Virus record (IMG/VR): IMGVR_UViG_3300032245_001466
Span: 18,938-82,937 of that record
Reading direction: 5' to 3' (one strand)
Length of the DNA: 64,000 nucleotides
DNA from: a virus
In this document: positions 7,626-15,032 of the stretch, one piece after another
How positions within the stretch are numbered: position 1 is the stretch's first letter
Layout: every line of letters begins with the position of its first letter
The notes under the pieces: generated by a model
Database searches by the model: none
The model's input: the letters and a program-made list of their open reading frames with translations, nothing else
Told to the model about the DNA's origin: nothing
Program-made: the position numbers and the translations under genes

Positions 7626-8035
7626 TTAGCGAAGTAGAGTGCAATTGCGCGTGTGTTGGTTGCTCTGAGGGCAACTGCTGCGACCATAAGGCGTGGGTGC
7701 AGGGTTTTTCTGATTACCAGCGCGGTGCAGCGGTGACCGCTCGCGGAGAGGTGTACCTCACCCCAGAGTACGGCCGTATCGCCATCGCAGCCATGGGGCT
7801 CGCAGGAGAATCTGGCGAGTTGATTGACCACCTCAAAAAGGTCATCGGTCACGGTCACGCCGTAGACAAGGACTATCTGACCAAGGAGCTTGGTGATATA
7901 CTCTGGTACGTGGCGGAGATTGCCACCGTGTCTGGGATAGACCTTGGCGATGTCGCAGTTGCCAACGAGAAGAAACTACGACTTCGCTACCCGCAGGGGT
8001 TCTCTGTGGACCGAAGCGTTAACAGGAGAGACTAA
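7622..8035 (+). CDS. MazG-like nucleotide pyrophosphohydrolase
   Basis: This all-alpha NTP pyrophosphohydrolase has the MazG core GLAGESGELIDHLKKV (about residues 60-75) and ELGDILWYVAEIA (about 90-102). The two motifs supply the E-x-x-E and E-x-x-D metal-binding residues. Such enzymes remove non-canonical nucleotides or lower ppGpp-type signals, and phages use them to tune host nucleotide pools. An unusual N-terminal extension with CNCACVGCSEGNCC (about 7-20) may add a metal site. The gene overlaps both neighbours by one to four bases. Confidence 0.85.
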   Translation: MISEVECNCACVGCSEGNCCDHKAWVQGFSDYQRGAAVTARGEVYLTPEYGRIAIAAMGLAGESGELIDHLKKVIGHGHAVDKDYLTKELGDILWYVAEIATVSGIDLGDVAVANEKKLRLRYPQGFSVDRSVNRRD

Positions 8036-8745
8036 TGCCTGAACTGAACGCCAATATTCCGTCAATTGAGTGCTACGTTCGTGGCAACTATTTGCGCGAT
8101 CAGGAAGACAGCCACGACAAATACTTCCCAGTTGTCGTCTTCGGCGTCGCTTCTATTGCCGGAAGAAGCCCACTCTTTCACTTTATGATGGAAGACGGTG
8201 GGATCTGGTGGAGGGCCCCGCTTAGTGCCTTCTGCGCAAAGCCAGGCGTTCCAGAAGTGGACATCCACGATCTTGTGCTGTGGAATTCATTTTCACACAA
8301 CATCAGCGTGACAAAGTTTTACGCGCTGGATGGCATGCGCGTCTCGTACATTGATCGCCACAAGAACAACATTGGCGGAAAGTATCTGTTCACGCTGGAC
8401 TGGAGCGCGCCGGACTACAACACGCTGGATGTCGGGTATAGCCAGAACCCAGGGCAGCACAAGTGCGGTCACATGATCCTGCGCGACGATGGTAACTTTG
8501 CCATTCAGCCAAACAACCGCATTCATCTTTATGACCCATCGTTCTCTACGAAGCCGAACGAAAACCTGATTCAGCGTAAGGTCAATACCCGCAAGTGGGA
8601 TGTCGAGGATGCGGCAAAGTGGATCACGTCCGACGACGATCTCTACAACTACGGCGTGGTAAGCAACCCGCTTAATTTTACGGCGCAAGACCTTGAGCCG
8701 TTCTTCCTGACCAAGAAAGGACCGAACGATGCCGAAGCCAAATAA
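8035..8745 (+). CDS. hypothetical phage protein (236 aa)
   Basis: The protein looks globular and soluble, rich in aromatic residues (GGIWWRAPLSAFC, VLWNSFSHNISVTKFYALDG, YLFTLDWSAPDYNTLDVGYSQ). It carries no catalytic signature that I can name. The His/Cys pairs HKCGH near residue 142 could bind metal. It lies between the MazG-like enzyme and a glycosyltransferase, coupled to both. I read it as a conserved phage protein of unknown role. Confidence 0.7.
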   Translation: MPELNANIPSIECYVRGNYLRDQEDSHDKYFPVVVFGVASIAGRSPLFHFMMEDGGIWWRAPLSAFCAKPGVPEVDIHDLVLWNSFSHNISVTKFYALDGMRVSYIDRHKNNIGGKYLFTLDWSAPDYNTLDVGYSQNPGQHKCGHMILRDDGNFAIQPNNRIHLYDPSFSTKPNENLIQRKVNTRKWDVEDAAKWITSDDDLYNYGVVSNPLNFTAQDLEPFFLTKKGPNDAEAK

Positions 8746-9538
8746 GTACGCTCCGAACGCAAGGCCAGAACAGAAGCCAATCTCTTTGTATGTCGGTGGC
8801 CCAATTGCTCATGATATGCACCCCCGCAATACGATGGGGCTGATGACGCTCCAGCGCGAGTGCGGAAAAGCTGGCATCCCGTTTAAGTGGAAGATTGTCC
8901 ACGGCTCTTCGGTCTTGCCAGATGCGAGAAACATTGTGTGCTCGCAGTTTCTTGAATCAGACGCTACGCACCTCTTTATGGTGGACGCAGACATTGAGTT
9001 CCAGGGCGTTGATGTCTTGCGCGCAATTGTGACGGGTAAGGACATTGTTGGTCTGCCGTGCGCAAAGAGACAGCCACACTTTGACCTTGCGGCGGAAGTG
9101 CTTCGAAAGTACCCAGAAATTCCAGGAGAGAACCTGCCTGCTTATCTTGGCGGAATGAACTTCCTTCCGTTGAATGAAGAAACGCAGCCAGAGCAGGACA
9201 TGACGCTAAAAGTTACACACATTGGAACAGGCGCAATGATTATTAGCAGAAAGGCGCTGGAAACATTTATTGCCGCCTACCCAGACCGATGGTATAGAAA
9301 CACGATCACCGGTCAGGACCTTAAGGAATTCTTTAGATTTTGGAATAATCCTGAGACAAAAGAGCAGTGGGGTGAGGACTACGGATTCTGCATCGATATG
9401 CGGAACGCAGGTGTAGACGTTCACGTGCTTATTGACGCAAAAACGATTCATTACGGATCATTTGGCTTTGAGGCGGACTTCTCTAAGCTCGCCGTGCATT
9501 ACATTAAGGATGTGGATGTGGAGGTGGAAAATGGTTGA
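8729..9538 (+). CDS. GT-A fold glycosyltransferase
   Basis: This 269-residue protein has a GT-A-like layout. There is an N-terminal beta strand, ISLYVGGP, and the nucleotide-sugar site DATHLFMVDADIEF (about residues 74-87) with the metal-binding Asp-x-Asp. The acceptor region is HIGTGAMIISRKAL near 164-177. Related phage enzymes glucosylate modified bases or decorate virion or cell-surface glycans. The acceptor is not known here. AAAGGA precedes the ATG, which lies inside the end of the upstream gene. Confidence 0.75.
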   Translation: MPKPNKYAPNARPEQKPISLYVGGPIAHDMHPRNTMGLMTLQRECGKAGIPFKWKIVHGSSVLPDARNIVCSQFLESDATHLFMVDADIEFQGVDVLRAIVTGKDIVGLPCAKRQPHFDLAAEVLRKYPEIPGENLPAYLGGMNFLPLNEETQPEQDMTLKVTHIGTGAMIISRKALETFIAAYPDRWYRNTITGQDLKEFFRFWNNPETKEQWGEDYGFCIDMRNAGVDVHVLIDAKTIHYGSFGFEADFSKLAVHYIKDVDVEVENG

Positions 9539-9839
9539 GCAGAATAAAGAACTTGGGGTTATTGCCAGCGAGATTAGCAGCAACCTACGGAAGTTGATCT
9601 CTTCACTTCCAAGTGGTGAGCGCCTGTCGTCGATTGAATACAATCACGATCAGGCCGAGTGGATTGCGGCATCATCCCGATGGAACGAAGAAGAGATGTC
9701 CCCGCCGTCCATGCTGAATTACCTCCGACCAGAGGGTGAGCCACTTGCCCCAAGCGGCGCATGGGTAACGGTTGGTAGGGCAACGGGCGCAAGCATCGGC
9801 GAAGCAATCAAGAACCTTGTTGAGGACCGCGCAAAGTGA
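9531..9839 (+). CDS. hypothetical protein (102 aa)
   Basis: ATG 9531 follows GGAGGTGGAAA and overlaps the glycosyltransferase stop. The product begins with a helical segment (ELGVIASEISSNLRKLISSL) and has a central EYNHDQAEWIAASSRWNEEE. It ends in a four-base overlap with the next GTG. The function is unknown. Confidence 0.65.
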   Translation: MVEQNKELGVIASEISSNLRKLISSLPSGERLSSIEYNHDQAEWIAASSRWNEEEMSPPSMLNYLRPEGEPLAPSGAWVTVGRATGASIGEAIKNLVEDRAK

Positions 9840-10087
9840 GCCCGCGCTGGATGGACTACGCCACCCTCTCGCACGAAGAGGCAGAGGCAGAGATCAACCA
9901 ATCCGGCTATTTGCTCGCAGCCATTCACCACGCCTTCGTAGACGGGGACTGGATGGCAGTCTCCTACGACAAGAAGGGGCGCAGAATTACCGCAAAGGGC
10001 AGAAACCCGCAAGAAGCCGTCTGTAAGCTTGCGTGGGAGCTCCGGGTGCGGCTAGATGGTAAAGAGGGCTCTACGGGCCGCAAATAG
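9836..10087 (+). CDS. hypothetical protein (83 aa), last gene of the left operon
   Basis: The GTG start overlaps the previous stop. The product has a short acidic helix (LSHEEAEAEINQSGYLLAAIHHA) and a basic strand (MAVSYDKKGRRITAKGRNPQEAV). It resembles a small RNA-binding or HicB-like alpha/beta fold, but no motif is firm. After it the operon stops and the single-gene array begins. Confidence 0.6.
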   Translation: MSPRWMDYATLSHEEAEAEINQSGYLLAAIHHAFVDGDWMAVSYDKKGRRITAKGRNPQEAVCKLAWELRVRLDGKEGSTGRK

Positions 10088-10215
10088 GCCTTTCTGTGGG
10101 GTTTGGAAGGCGCTTGGGGGCTGATTATCGAACCGCCAACCCCACTGCTGTGAAAAATCCGCCGGTGTCCCTAGCGCAGGGGCCAGGGGGGGCCTCGAGG
10201 GCGCACGAGAGGGGT
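10088..10215. other. gene-free junction before the single-gene array
   Basis: No reading frame with a ribosome site is visible. The stretch has an AGGCCTTTCTG end directly after the last operon stop, and GC-rich partial inverted repeats around 10165-10200 that could terminate the long left transcript. It leads straight into the first class A regulatory unit. Confidence 0.4.
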
Positions 10216-10340
10216 TAGACCCGACCCTCCGGGTCTATCAGTCGACCAGATACAGACTGCGTGCGCGTGGCATTCTCTCCTCAGCGGCGAGACACTCTCG
10301 CCCATAGACGCATCGGACGCGATGCGAGAAGGAGTCAATC
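10216..10340 (+). promoter_or_regulatory. class A regulatory unit 0
   Basis: The order is palindrome TAGACCCG/CGGGTCTA (10216-10237), an extended -10 TGGCATTCT (-10 at 10271-10276), and a leader stem GGCGAG/CTCGCC (10286-10302). The ribosome site GAAGGAG comes before ATG 10341. The -35 position (AGATAC) is degenerate compared with the other class A units. Confidence 0.55.
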
Positions 10341-10637
10341 ATGACGGATCGAGTAGACGCAATCGGAGCCACGCTCCTCGCAATCTTCGCGGCAACGGTT
10401 GCCGCTATGATCTTCGGCAGCGTGCCGTTCAGCGTGCTGAACGATCACGCGTTCGCCTACGCGGTGATGTCGCTCACGATGGGCGTCATCGCAGCGGTAG
10501 CGTTCTTCGCTCTCATGGAGTTCGTTGTTGTTCCTGTTGTCGATAGGATCTACTGGGCGCGGCGAGCAGCACGCCAAGAGCGCGAGCGCATTGAGCGCGC
10601 TTATCGCTCGTGGTCAGTCACGCGCAATCAGCGCTAG
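10341..10637 (+). CDS. small membrane protein (98 aa)
   Basis: Two transmembrane segments are visible at about residues 9-30 (IGATLLAIFAATVAAMIFGS) and 40-68. A strongly basic, arginine-rich cytoplasmic tail follows (YWARRAARQERERIERAYRS). It is the first gene of the array in which each gene has its own promoter and terminator. The ribosome site is GAAGGAG. An inner-membrane host-takeover role is possible but not shown. Confidence 0.7.
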   Translation: MTDRVDAIGATLLAIFAATVAAMIFGSVPFSVLNDHAFAYAVMSLTMGVIAAVAFFALMEFVVVPVVDRIYWARRAARQERERIERAYRSWSVTRNQR

Positions 10638-10644
10638 TCGGATT

Positions 10645-10680
10645 CACCCGCTGTACCGCGGACGCGCGGTGCGGCGGGTG
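10645..10680 (+). terminator. terminator of gene 10341
   Basis: CACCCG (10645-10650) pairs with CGGGTG ending at 10680, around an inner ACCGCG/CGCGGT stem. No long U tract follows. The same layout recurs after each gene of this array. Confidence 0.6.
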
Positions 10681-10775
10681 GTTCGTTCGCGCCCACCTGT
10701 GGCCGCGTTCGATCTCACACACACATAATATAAGTAAGTAACTAAGTAATCTGACTAACCTAACAGGTTCGAGAC

Positions 10776-10868
10776 AGCGCTCCGCGCTTATCGAGGCCAC
10801 CTAATGACTGACCGCTATCGTGGCATTCTCTCGGTGCGGCAGTTGCCGTATAGTTTATTGGAGGGTGT
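10776..10868 (+). promoter_or_regulatory. class A regulatory unit 1
   Basis: The palindrome is AGCGC-TCC-GCGCT (10776-10788). The -35-like box is CTAATG (10801-10806), then an exact 17-base spacer and -10 CATTCT (10824-10829) with TG one base before it. The leader stem is GCGGC-AGTT-GCCGT (10836-10849), followed by TTGGAGGG. An irregular TAAC/TAAG tract lies upstream at 10725-10766. Confidence 0.65.
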
Positions 10869-11183
10869 ATGTTCGAGTATGGTGAACCAGTCGTATCCGC
10901 AACCTACCGCAACGACGCGGTCGCAACGGTCACGATGACCTATCCGTCATTGGAGGGCAAGCTTCCAATGTGGTACACGCTTGATTTGACAATCGGCGAT
11001 CTACCGCGTCTCGTTTGGGGCTACGGCGAATGGAAGGCGGGTAGCGTCAGCGATACGCCGCGCGTCTACTCACTGCTCAAGAATATTGGCGTGTGGACGG
11101 ATGTGCCAGCGTTCATCCGCAGGGATGTTCTCAACGACTACGCGTCATTGGTCGGCGTGACCATTCGCGGCAGCGTCCTGTAG
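10869..11183 (+). CDS. hypothetical protein (104 aa)
   Basis: This soluble-looking protein has beta-rich N-terminal sequence (VVSATYRNDAVATVTMTYPS) and a C-terminal helix-rich part (VPAFIRRDVLNDYASLVGV). The ribosome site is TTGGAGGGTGT. It is transcribed alone from class A unit 1 and ended by the stem-loop at 11193. I do not recognise it. Confidence 0.65.
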   Translation: MFEYGEPVVSATYRNDAVATVTMTYPSLEGKLPMWYTLDLTIGDLPRLVWGYGEWKAGSVSDTPRVYSLLKNIGVWTDVPAFIRRDVLNDYASLVGVTIRGSVL

Positions 11184-11192
11184 CGCACGCAA

Positions 11193-11227
11193 CCCCCATC
11201 GTCCAGACCATCGGGTCTGGGCGGTGG
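11193..11227 (+). terminator. terminator of gene 10869
   Basis: The GC-rich stem is built on CCAGACC/GGTCTGG with outer CCCCCATCG pairing toward CGGTGGG, ten bases after the stop. Confidence 0.55.
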
Positions 11228-11310
11228 GTGGTTCGTTGGCCGCCCCCCGATGGGCACAGTTCGATATCGAGACTCCATAATATAAGTAACAGCCTAACTA
11301 AGTTCGAAGC

Positions 11311-11408
11311 GGCGCTCCGCGCCTAACAACACCACCTAAACGAATCTGCTGCTCGTGGCACTCTCTTGGTGCGGGGCAACAGCACCGCAATAGTATGGAG
11401 GGAATCAA
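11311..11408 (+). promoter_or_regulatory. class A regulatory unit 2
   Basis: The palindrome is GGCGC-TCC-GCGCC (11311-11323). The -35-like box CTAAAC (11336-11341) is followed by a 17-base spacer and -10 CACTCT (11359-11364). The leader stem TGCGG/CCGCA spans 11370-11389. GGAGGG is the ribosome site. Confidence 0.65.
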
Positions 11409-11624
11409 ATGGCGTCAACGGCATGGAATCGCAAGAGTGCTGATTGGTATCAGCACAAGGCTACTGAGATCGTTGATATTGCGATGGACCTCACGAATCC
11501 ATCGGCAGACCTGGCGTTGGGTCTAGCCCACAAATGCGCAACGGCGTGGAGCCTCTCACCGCTCAATCGTGAGAAGTTCATGATGCTCGTATACGCAACG
11601 TTCAAGAACGCAATCAAGAAGTAG
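11409..11624 (+). CDS. hypothetical protein (71 aa)
   Basis: The small protein is mainly helical (RKSADWYQHKATEIVDIAMD, LGLAHKCATAWSLSPLNREK) with a basic end. It is driven by its own promoter and ribosome site (ATGGAGGGAATCAA). No motif is visible, and its role is unknown. Confidence 0.65.
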   Translation: MASTAWNRKSADWYQHKATEIVDIAMDLTNPSADLALGLAHKCATAWSLSPLNREKFMMLVYATFKNAIKK

Positions 11625-11650
11625 ATCGACCAATAGGTCGGCAACAGAAT

Positions 11651-11687
11651 CCACTCGCGGGTCGCAGTCGATGCGGCTCGCGGGTGG
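11651..11687 (+). terminator. terminator of gene 11409
   Basis: CCACTCGCG pairs with CGCGGGTGG, with one U-G pair in RNA. An inner partial stem (GTCGCA/TGCGGC) supports the fold. Confidence 0.6.
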
Positions 11688-11766
11688 TTCGTTCGCCACC
11701 ACACACAGGCCAGAGTTCTATCTCGAAGCTATGTAATATAAGTAAGTGGGTAACTAAGTTCGACGC

Positions 11767-11869
11767 GGCGCTCCGCGCCTAACATGCCCACCTAAACAAC
11801 ACTCTGGCGTGTGGCACTCTCTGGTCAGCGGCGGACGCGCCGCGTAATCGTATAGTAGTAGGAGGTAGT
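11767..11869 (+). promoter_or_regulatory. class A regulatory unit 3
   Basis: The palindrome is GGCGC-TCC-GCGCC (11767-11779). CTAAAC (11792-11797) lies 17 bases from -10 CACTCT (11815-11820). The leader stem is GCGGCG-GACG-CGCCGC (11828-11843), then GTAGGAGGTAGT. Confidence 0.65.
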
Positions 11870-12166
11870 ATGGTAGACGCAACCGTCAAGCACTACAACC
11901 CTATCGAGTGGGTTGTCTGGTTCGTAGAGGATAGGTCGCTATCTGATACGGAGAATAGCATCGAGTTCACGGAGCTTCAGGATCGTGTGAATGATCGGAT
12001 CACCGCCGCAATCACGGCGCTCCGTCATTCCAATCCAAACGGCTGGCTCGATAGCCTGGATCAGGGTGGCATGCGCATCATTAACGATGCGCTCGCGCCG
12101 ATCCAATGCCGCACGAATCGTCAGGACGATTCTGGCGCGTGGATCATTGAACGAGTAGACGCGTAA
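11870..12166 (+). CDS. hypothetical protein (98 aa)
   Basis: The protein has an aromatic N-terminus (HYNPIEWVVWFVEDRSLS) and a helical middle (FTELQDRVNDRITAAITALRH). The start follows TAGGAGGTAGT. It is a monocistronic member of the class A array with no recognised family. Confidence 0.65.
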   Translation: MVDATVKHYNPIEWVVWFVEDRSLSDTENSIEFTELQDRVNDRITAAITALRHSNPNGWLDSLDQGGMRIINDALAPIQCRTNRQDDSGAWIIERVDA

Positions 12167-12171
12167 AACAT

Positions 12172-12206
12172 CCCCCACTCATCGCGGACGCGCGGTGGGT
12201 GGGGGG
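12172..12206 (+). terminator. terminator of gene 11870
   Basis: CCCCCACTCATCGCG and CGCGGTGGGTGGGGG form a long stem around GACG, with the A/G and U/G positions tolerated as wobble or mismatch. Confidence 0.65.
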
Positions 12207-12288
12207 TTAGTTCGTCGCACCCCGTTCTGTGGCCAAGTTCTAACTCGAGATCCCATAATATAACTAACAGCCTAACTAAGTTCGAGTC

Positions 12289-12402
12289 AGCGCTCCGCGC
12301 TTAACGAGCACACCTAAATGAATCTGCTGCTCGTGGCATTCTCTTCTTGCGAGCGATGGCACCCGTATAGCAGCGGTGCTCGCAGAAAGGTAGGTGTTCA
12401 CG
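12289..12402 (+). promoter_or_regulatory. class A regulatory unit 4
   Basis: The palindrome is AGCGC-TCC-GCGCT (12289-12301). CTAAAT (12314-12319) lies 17 bases from -10 CATTCT (12337-12342). The leader stem is longer than usual: TGCGAGC (12348-12354) with GCTCGCA (12378-12384). The ribosome site is less ideal than in sister units. Confidence 0.65.
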
Positions 12403-12645
12403 ATGTCTAAGAATGACAATCTTGCCGTCGCGATCAAGCGCCGAGACAATGCTCTCGCGTTGCTTGTAAGCGCGAAGGCGGATGTTGTTGCTGCGACGCG
12501 TCGTATCGCCGAGAGCGGTGGTTCCTATTTGGGGAATCGCCCTTCGTCGCATCCGAGCGTTCAGACAGCACAACGCGTCCTCTGGAACGTTGAAGAGCAG
12601 TACGCCAAAGCGGCGGCTGATCTGGCAACGATCCAGAAGGCGTAG
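12403..12645 (+). CDS. hypothetical helical protein (80 aa)
   Basis: The product is almost fully helical and coiled-coil-like (AIKRRDNALALLVSAKADVV and VLWNVEEQYAKAAADLATIQ). I chose ATG 12403. A GTG at 12394 is in frame but too close to the AAAGG. It is monocistronic from class A unit 4. The function is unknown. Confidence 0.6.
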   Translation: MSKNDNLAVAIKRRDNALALLVSAKADVVAATRRIAESGGSYLGNRPSSHPSVQTAQRVLWNVEEQYAKAAADLATIQKA

Positions 12646-12662
12646 CGTCCGTCTGGATTCTC

Positions 12663-12731
12663 CGAACCGCTCGTCGCTGCTAGGCGAGCGGTTCCCCTTC
12701 TCCCCTCACCGAGCAAGCGCGGTGGGGGGAG
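12663..12731 (+). terminator. double stem-loop after gene 12403
   Basis: The first stem is GAACCGCTCG/CGAGCGGTTC (12663-12692), followed by CCCCTTCT. The second is CTCCCCTCACCG/CGGTGGGGGGAG (12700-12731). Two terminators in a row are unusual within the array. Confidence 0.65.
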
Positions 12732-12808
12732 AGGTCTATCGGGCCTCTCTCACTACGTTCGATCCCGACAGTCCATAATATAACTAACTAAGTAACTAAG
12801 TTCGAGTC

Positions 12809-12916
12809 AGCGCTCCGCGCTTAACGAGCCAACCTAAATGAATCTGCCGTCCGTGGGAATATTCATTTGCGACGGGAGAGACGTCGCCCATGTGGTTAAA
12901 GCAAATAGGAGGCTCT
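12809..12916 (+). promoter_or_regulatory. class A regulatory unit 5
   Basis: The palindrome is AGCGC-TCC-GCGCT (12809-12821). CTAAAT (12834-12839) is 17 bases from a weaker -10 GAATAT (12857-12862). The leader stem is GCGACG/CGTCGC (12869-12887), then ATAGGAGGCTCT. Confidence 0.6.
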
Positions 12917-13189
12917 ATGACGGATACCGAAAAGAAGGCAGCTCCGGTCACGTTGCTGCCATTTGTTGTCGTGGTCGCACGACTCGTTGAATTCTACATC
13001 CCTGTAGCAGCGGCTACAGCGGCTGATGCGAGTGATATCGCTCAGCAGATGGTCATGGATGGCCATGCTGATGATTTCTCCAACGAATGCGACATCCAGG
13101 AGGATGACGTTGACGTTCGGGGGGCGACGTTTGACGATCGCAACCTGTACAAATTCTTTGACGCGGACGGCGAAGAGCACCGCTTCTAG
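12917..13189 (+). CDS. hypothetical acidic protein (90 aa)
   Basis: ATG 12917 has the strong site AGGAGG at six bases, so the longer frame from 12890 is rejected. The N-terminal third contains a hydrophobic stretch (VTLLPFVVVVARLVEFYIPV) that could be a membrane or amphipathic helix. The rest is acidic (DDFSNECDIQEDDVDV). The function is unknown. Confidence 0.65.
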   Translation: MTDTEKKAAPVTLLPFVVVVARLVEFYIPVAAATAADASDIAQQMVMDGHADDFSNECDIQEDDVDVRGATFDDRNLYKFFDADGEEHRF

Positions 13190-13217
13190 ATCCTGACCGC
13201 CATCTCTCGGCGGTCAA

Positions 13218-13253
13218 CATCCCCCTCACCGCAGCGATGCGGTGAGGGGGATG
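13218..13253 (+). terminator. terminator of gene 12917
   Basis: A perfect 16-bp stem, CATCCCCCTCACCGCA with TGCGGTGAGGGGGATG, closes a GCGA tetraloop. Confidence 0.75.
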
Positions 13254-13302
13254 GTAGATCCCTAGTCTCTCTCACTACGTTCGAGCTCGAGAATCCGCAA
13301 TA

Positions 13303-13322
13303 TAACTAACTAACTAACTAAC
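13303..13322 (+). repeat. TAAC tandem repeat, five copies
   Basis: Five exact TAAC units precede class A unit 6. Three TAAC copies already put a stop codon in all three frames on both strands, so the tract also isolates neighbouring reading frames. Confidence 0.8.
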
Positions 13323-13336
13323 CCAGAGTTCGACTC

Positions 13337-13455
13337 GCCGCTCCGCGGCTAACATGCGTACCTAAATGAATCGGGCGGTCGGGGCATTATGTCGGCACGG
13401 GGACGCCCGACGCGTTGTGAATCGCAACGCGAAACAGAATCAAATAGGAGGCAGT
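13337..13455 (+). promoter_or_regulatory. class A regulatory unit 6
   Basis: The palindrome arms differ but still pair: GCCGC-TCC-GCGGC (13337-13349). CTAAAT (13362-13367) is 17 bases from -10 CATTAT (13385-13390). The leader stem CGGG-GACG-CCCG spans 13398-13409. A second stem, CGCGTTG/CAACGCG (13411-13431), precedes ATAGGAGGCAGT. Confidence 0.65.
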
Positions 13456-13716
13456 ATGGACGCACTGGAAATCTTGTACAAGGTATTCGCACTATCGTAT
13501 GTTGCCGAGCGCGAGGCGTATCGCAATGTTCAGCGTTGGGAGACGCTCGCAGCGGCGCAGGGGAAACCCGAACCGCAGTACGCAACCGATAGCGTGTACG
13601 CTTCGCTCATTGATGAGTGGGACGAAGCGCACAAGGAACTGAAGAAGTTTGAGCGCGAACTTCTCAAGGAGTACCGCAAGCAGCGAGCAGCGGGCACCTT
13701 CACAGTGATGGCGTAG
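13456..13716 (+). CDS. hypothetical helical protein (86 aa)
   Basis: ATG 13456 is set by AGGAGG at five bases. A longer frame from 13366 would start inside the promoter. The product is helical and charged (LIDEWDEAHKELKKFERELL) and may dimerise as a coiled coil. No family is recognised. Confidence 0.65.
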   Translation: MDALEILYKVFALSYVAEREAYRNVQRWETLAAAQGKPEPQYATDSVYASLIDEWDEAHKELKKFERELLKEYRKQRAAGTFTVMA

Positions 13717-13730
13717 ACACCGCCACGACA

Positions 13731-13770
13731 CCACACCCCATCAACCGCGGACGCGCGGTTGGTGGGGTGG
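13731..13770 (+). terminator. terminator of gene 13456
   Basis: CCACACCCCATCAACCGCG pairs with CGCGGTTGGTGGGGTGG around GACG. The A and U positions outside wobble pairing are few, and the stem is about 17 bp. Confidence 0.7.
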
Positions 13771-13818
13771 TCGGTCGGTACTCTCTCTCACGTTGTTCGA
13801 GCTCGGCAGCCCATAAGA

Positions 13819-13838
13819 TAACTAACTAACTAACTAAC
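13819..13838 (+). repeat. TAAC tandem repeat, five copies
   Basis: Five exact TAAC units, followed by CAATAACTGG, precede class A unit 7. The same tract, two to five copies long, recurs in this position before most genes of the array. Confidence 0.8.
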
Positions 13839-13856
13839 CAATAACTGGTTCGAATC

Positions 13857-13951
13857 GGCGCTCCGCGCCTAACGAGCCCACATAAACGAATCCGTCGCCT
13901 ATGACATTATTCAGGTGCGGCAGTTGCCGTGTAGTATGAAAGGGGAAAGAA
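13857..13951 (+). promoter_or_regulatory. class A regulatory unit 7
   Basis: The palindrome is GGCGC-TCC-GCGCC (13857-13869). ATAAAC (13882-13887) is 17 bases from -10 CATTAT (13905-13910). The leader stem GCGGC-AGTT-GCCGT spans 13917-13930, then AAAGGGG. Confidence 0.65.
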
Positions 13952-14278
13952 ATGTCACACGAGTTAGAGTTCAGTCACGATCCAAAGAGCGTCGCAGATC
14001 CCTGCTCTCTGGATAGTATCGTTGAGGCGTACATTGAATTCCGCAACGCACCTGTGCGTGGCACGAATCTCGTTTATCGGCAAATGCCCGTAGACGAGAT
14101 GCTCGCGATGACGCGCCGACCAGAGGATTTCATTGAGAGGCTAGGATCGTGGGCTGCGATCTGGGGTTCAGATTCTCAGCGATACGACATCGGCAAGTTC
14201 GGGTGGTGGTCCTGCTCCGAGTGCGGCGCCGATGACATTGAGTTAGGTTCATACGACGACGAGTGCGACGAAGAGTAG
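13952..14278 (+). CDS. hypothetical protein with C-terminal CxxC (108 aa)
   Basis: The protein has a mixed N-terminal part (LVYRQMPVDEMLAMTRRPED), a GWWSCSECGADD element near residue 88 and an acidic end (DDECDEE). A similar WECEEC or CSEC element ends the product at 15572, so the two genes may be distant relatives. The ribosome site is GAAAGGGGAAAG. The function is unknown. Confidence 0.65.
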   Translation: MSHELEFSHDPKSVADPCSLDSIVEAYIEFRNAPVRGTNLVYRQMPVDEMLAMTRRPEDFIERLGSWAAIWGSDSQRYDIGKFGWWSCSECGADDIELGSYDDECDEE

Positions 14279-14298
14279 TCGCCAATCGCTCCACTCTC

Positions 14299-14330
14299 CC
14301 ACCGCTCACCGCTTCGGCGGTGGGCGGTGG
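14299..14330 (+). terminator. terminator of gene 13952 with UUCG loop
   Basis: CCACCGCTCACCGC and GCGGTGGGCGGTGG pair around the very stable tetraloop UUCG. Confidence 0.7.
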
Positions 14331-14406
14331 TAGTTCCATCCCGAGTCTCTCACTTCGTTCGATCTCGAAACTCCATAAGATAACTAACTAACTGGGCGTT
14401 CGATCC

Positions 14407-14499
14407 GACGCTCCGCGTCTATCAGGAGAACCTAAACAATAATGGCGTCTATGTCATTGTCTCTCTGCGGCACCTGCCGTATAGTTTGTAGGAGGTAGT
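14407..14499 (+). promoter_or_regulatory. class A regulatory unit 8
   Basis: The palindrome is GACGC-TCC-GCGTC (14407-14419), a compensated variant. CTAAAC (14432-14437) is 17 bases from -10 CATTGT (14455-14460). The leader stem is GCGGC-ACCT-GCCGT (14467-14480), then TAGGAGGTAGT. Confidence 0.65.
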
Positions 14500-14823
14500 A
14501 TGTCGGACACAGAAACGATGAGCCTTCAGGAGATGGCTCGCGAACTGACGGTAATGCGCATTGAGCGTTCCCGCTGCTGCGATCCATACGATTGTATGCA
14601 TCACGAGATGTGCGGCGAAGAGTGGTACGGGAAATGCAGCGGCTGCGAGCGTCGTGCGTACCTTTCCAATGAATTCTACGCTGCGTGCGAAGCAGAGAAT
14701 GCAGATCCTGCCGCGCTGCTCAATGCAGAAGAGCGCGCTATTGAGGATGAGCGCTTTGACTTCTACTCGCGAATGAACGAGTGGGGCAATGACGACGCTG
14801 CCTTCTGGACCGATCAAGAGTAG
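14500..14823 (+). CDS. cysteine-rich hypothetical protein (107 aa)
   Basis: The middle holds six cysteines in CCDPYDCMHHEMC and CSGCERR (about residues 26-52), consistent with a small zinc-binding domain. The N- and C-termini are acidic and helical. The start follows TAGGAGGTAGT. It is monocistronic. The function is unknown. Confidence 0.65.
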   Translation: MSDTETMSLQEMARELTVMRIERSRCCDPYDCMHHEMCGEEWYGKCSGCERRAYLSNEFYAACEAENADPAALLNAEERAIEDERFDFYSRMNEWGNDDAAFWTDQE

Positions 14824-14829
14824 TCGCAT

Positions 14830-14863
14830 CACCCCGTTCACCGCTTTGGCGGTGGGCGGGGTG
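14830..14863 (+). terminator. terminator of gene 14500
   Basis: CACCCCGTTCACCGC pairs with GCGGTGGGCGGGGTG, with U-G wobbles, around a TTTG loop. Confidence 0.7.
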
Positions 14864-14936
14864 GTCTACCGAGGCTCTCTCACTACGTTCGATACCGAAC
14901 CCCCGTAAGATAACTAACTAACCCTGAGTTCGACTC

Positions 14937-15032
14937 GGCGCTCCGCGCCTAACGAGAGCACCTAAATGAATCACCCCCTCGTGGCATTCTCTTGGTGCGG
15001 CACTTGCCGCGTAGTATGAAAGGGGAGCGCAA
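14937..15032 (+). promoter_or_regulatory. class A regulatory unit 9
   Basis: The palindrome is GGCGC-TCC-GCGCC (14937-14949). CTAAAT (14962-14967) is 17 bases from extended -10 TGGCATTCT (-10 at 14985-14990). The leader stem is GCGGC-ACTT-GCCGC (14997-15010), then GAAAGGGGAG. This unit is closest to the class consensus. Confidence 0.7.
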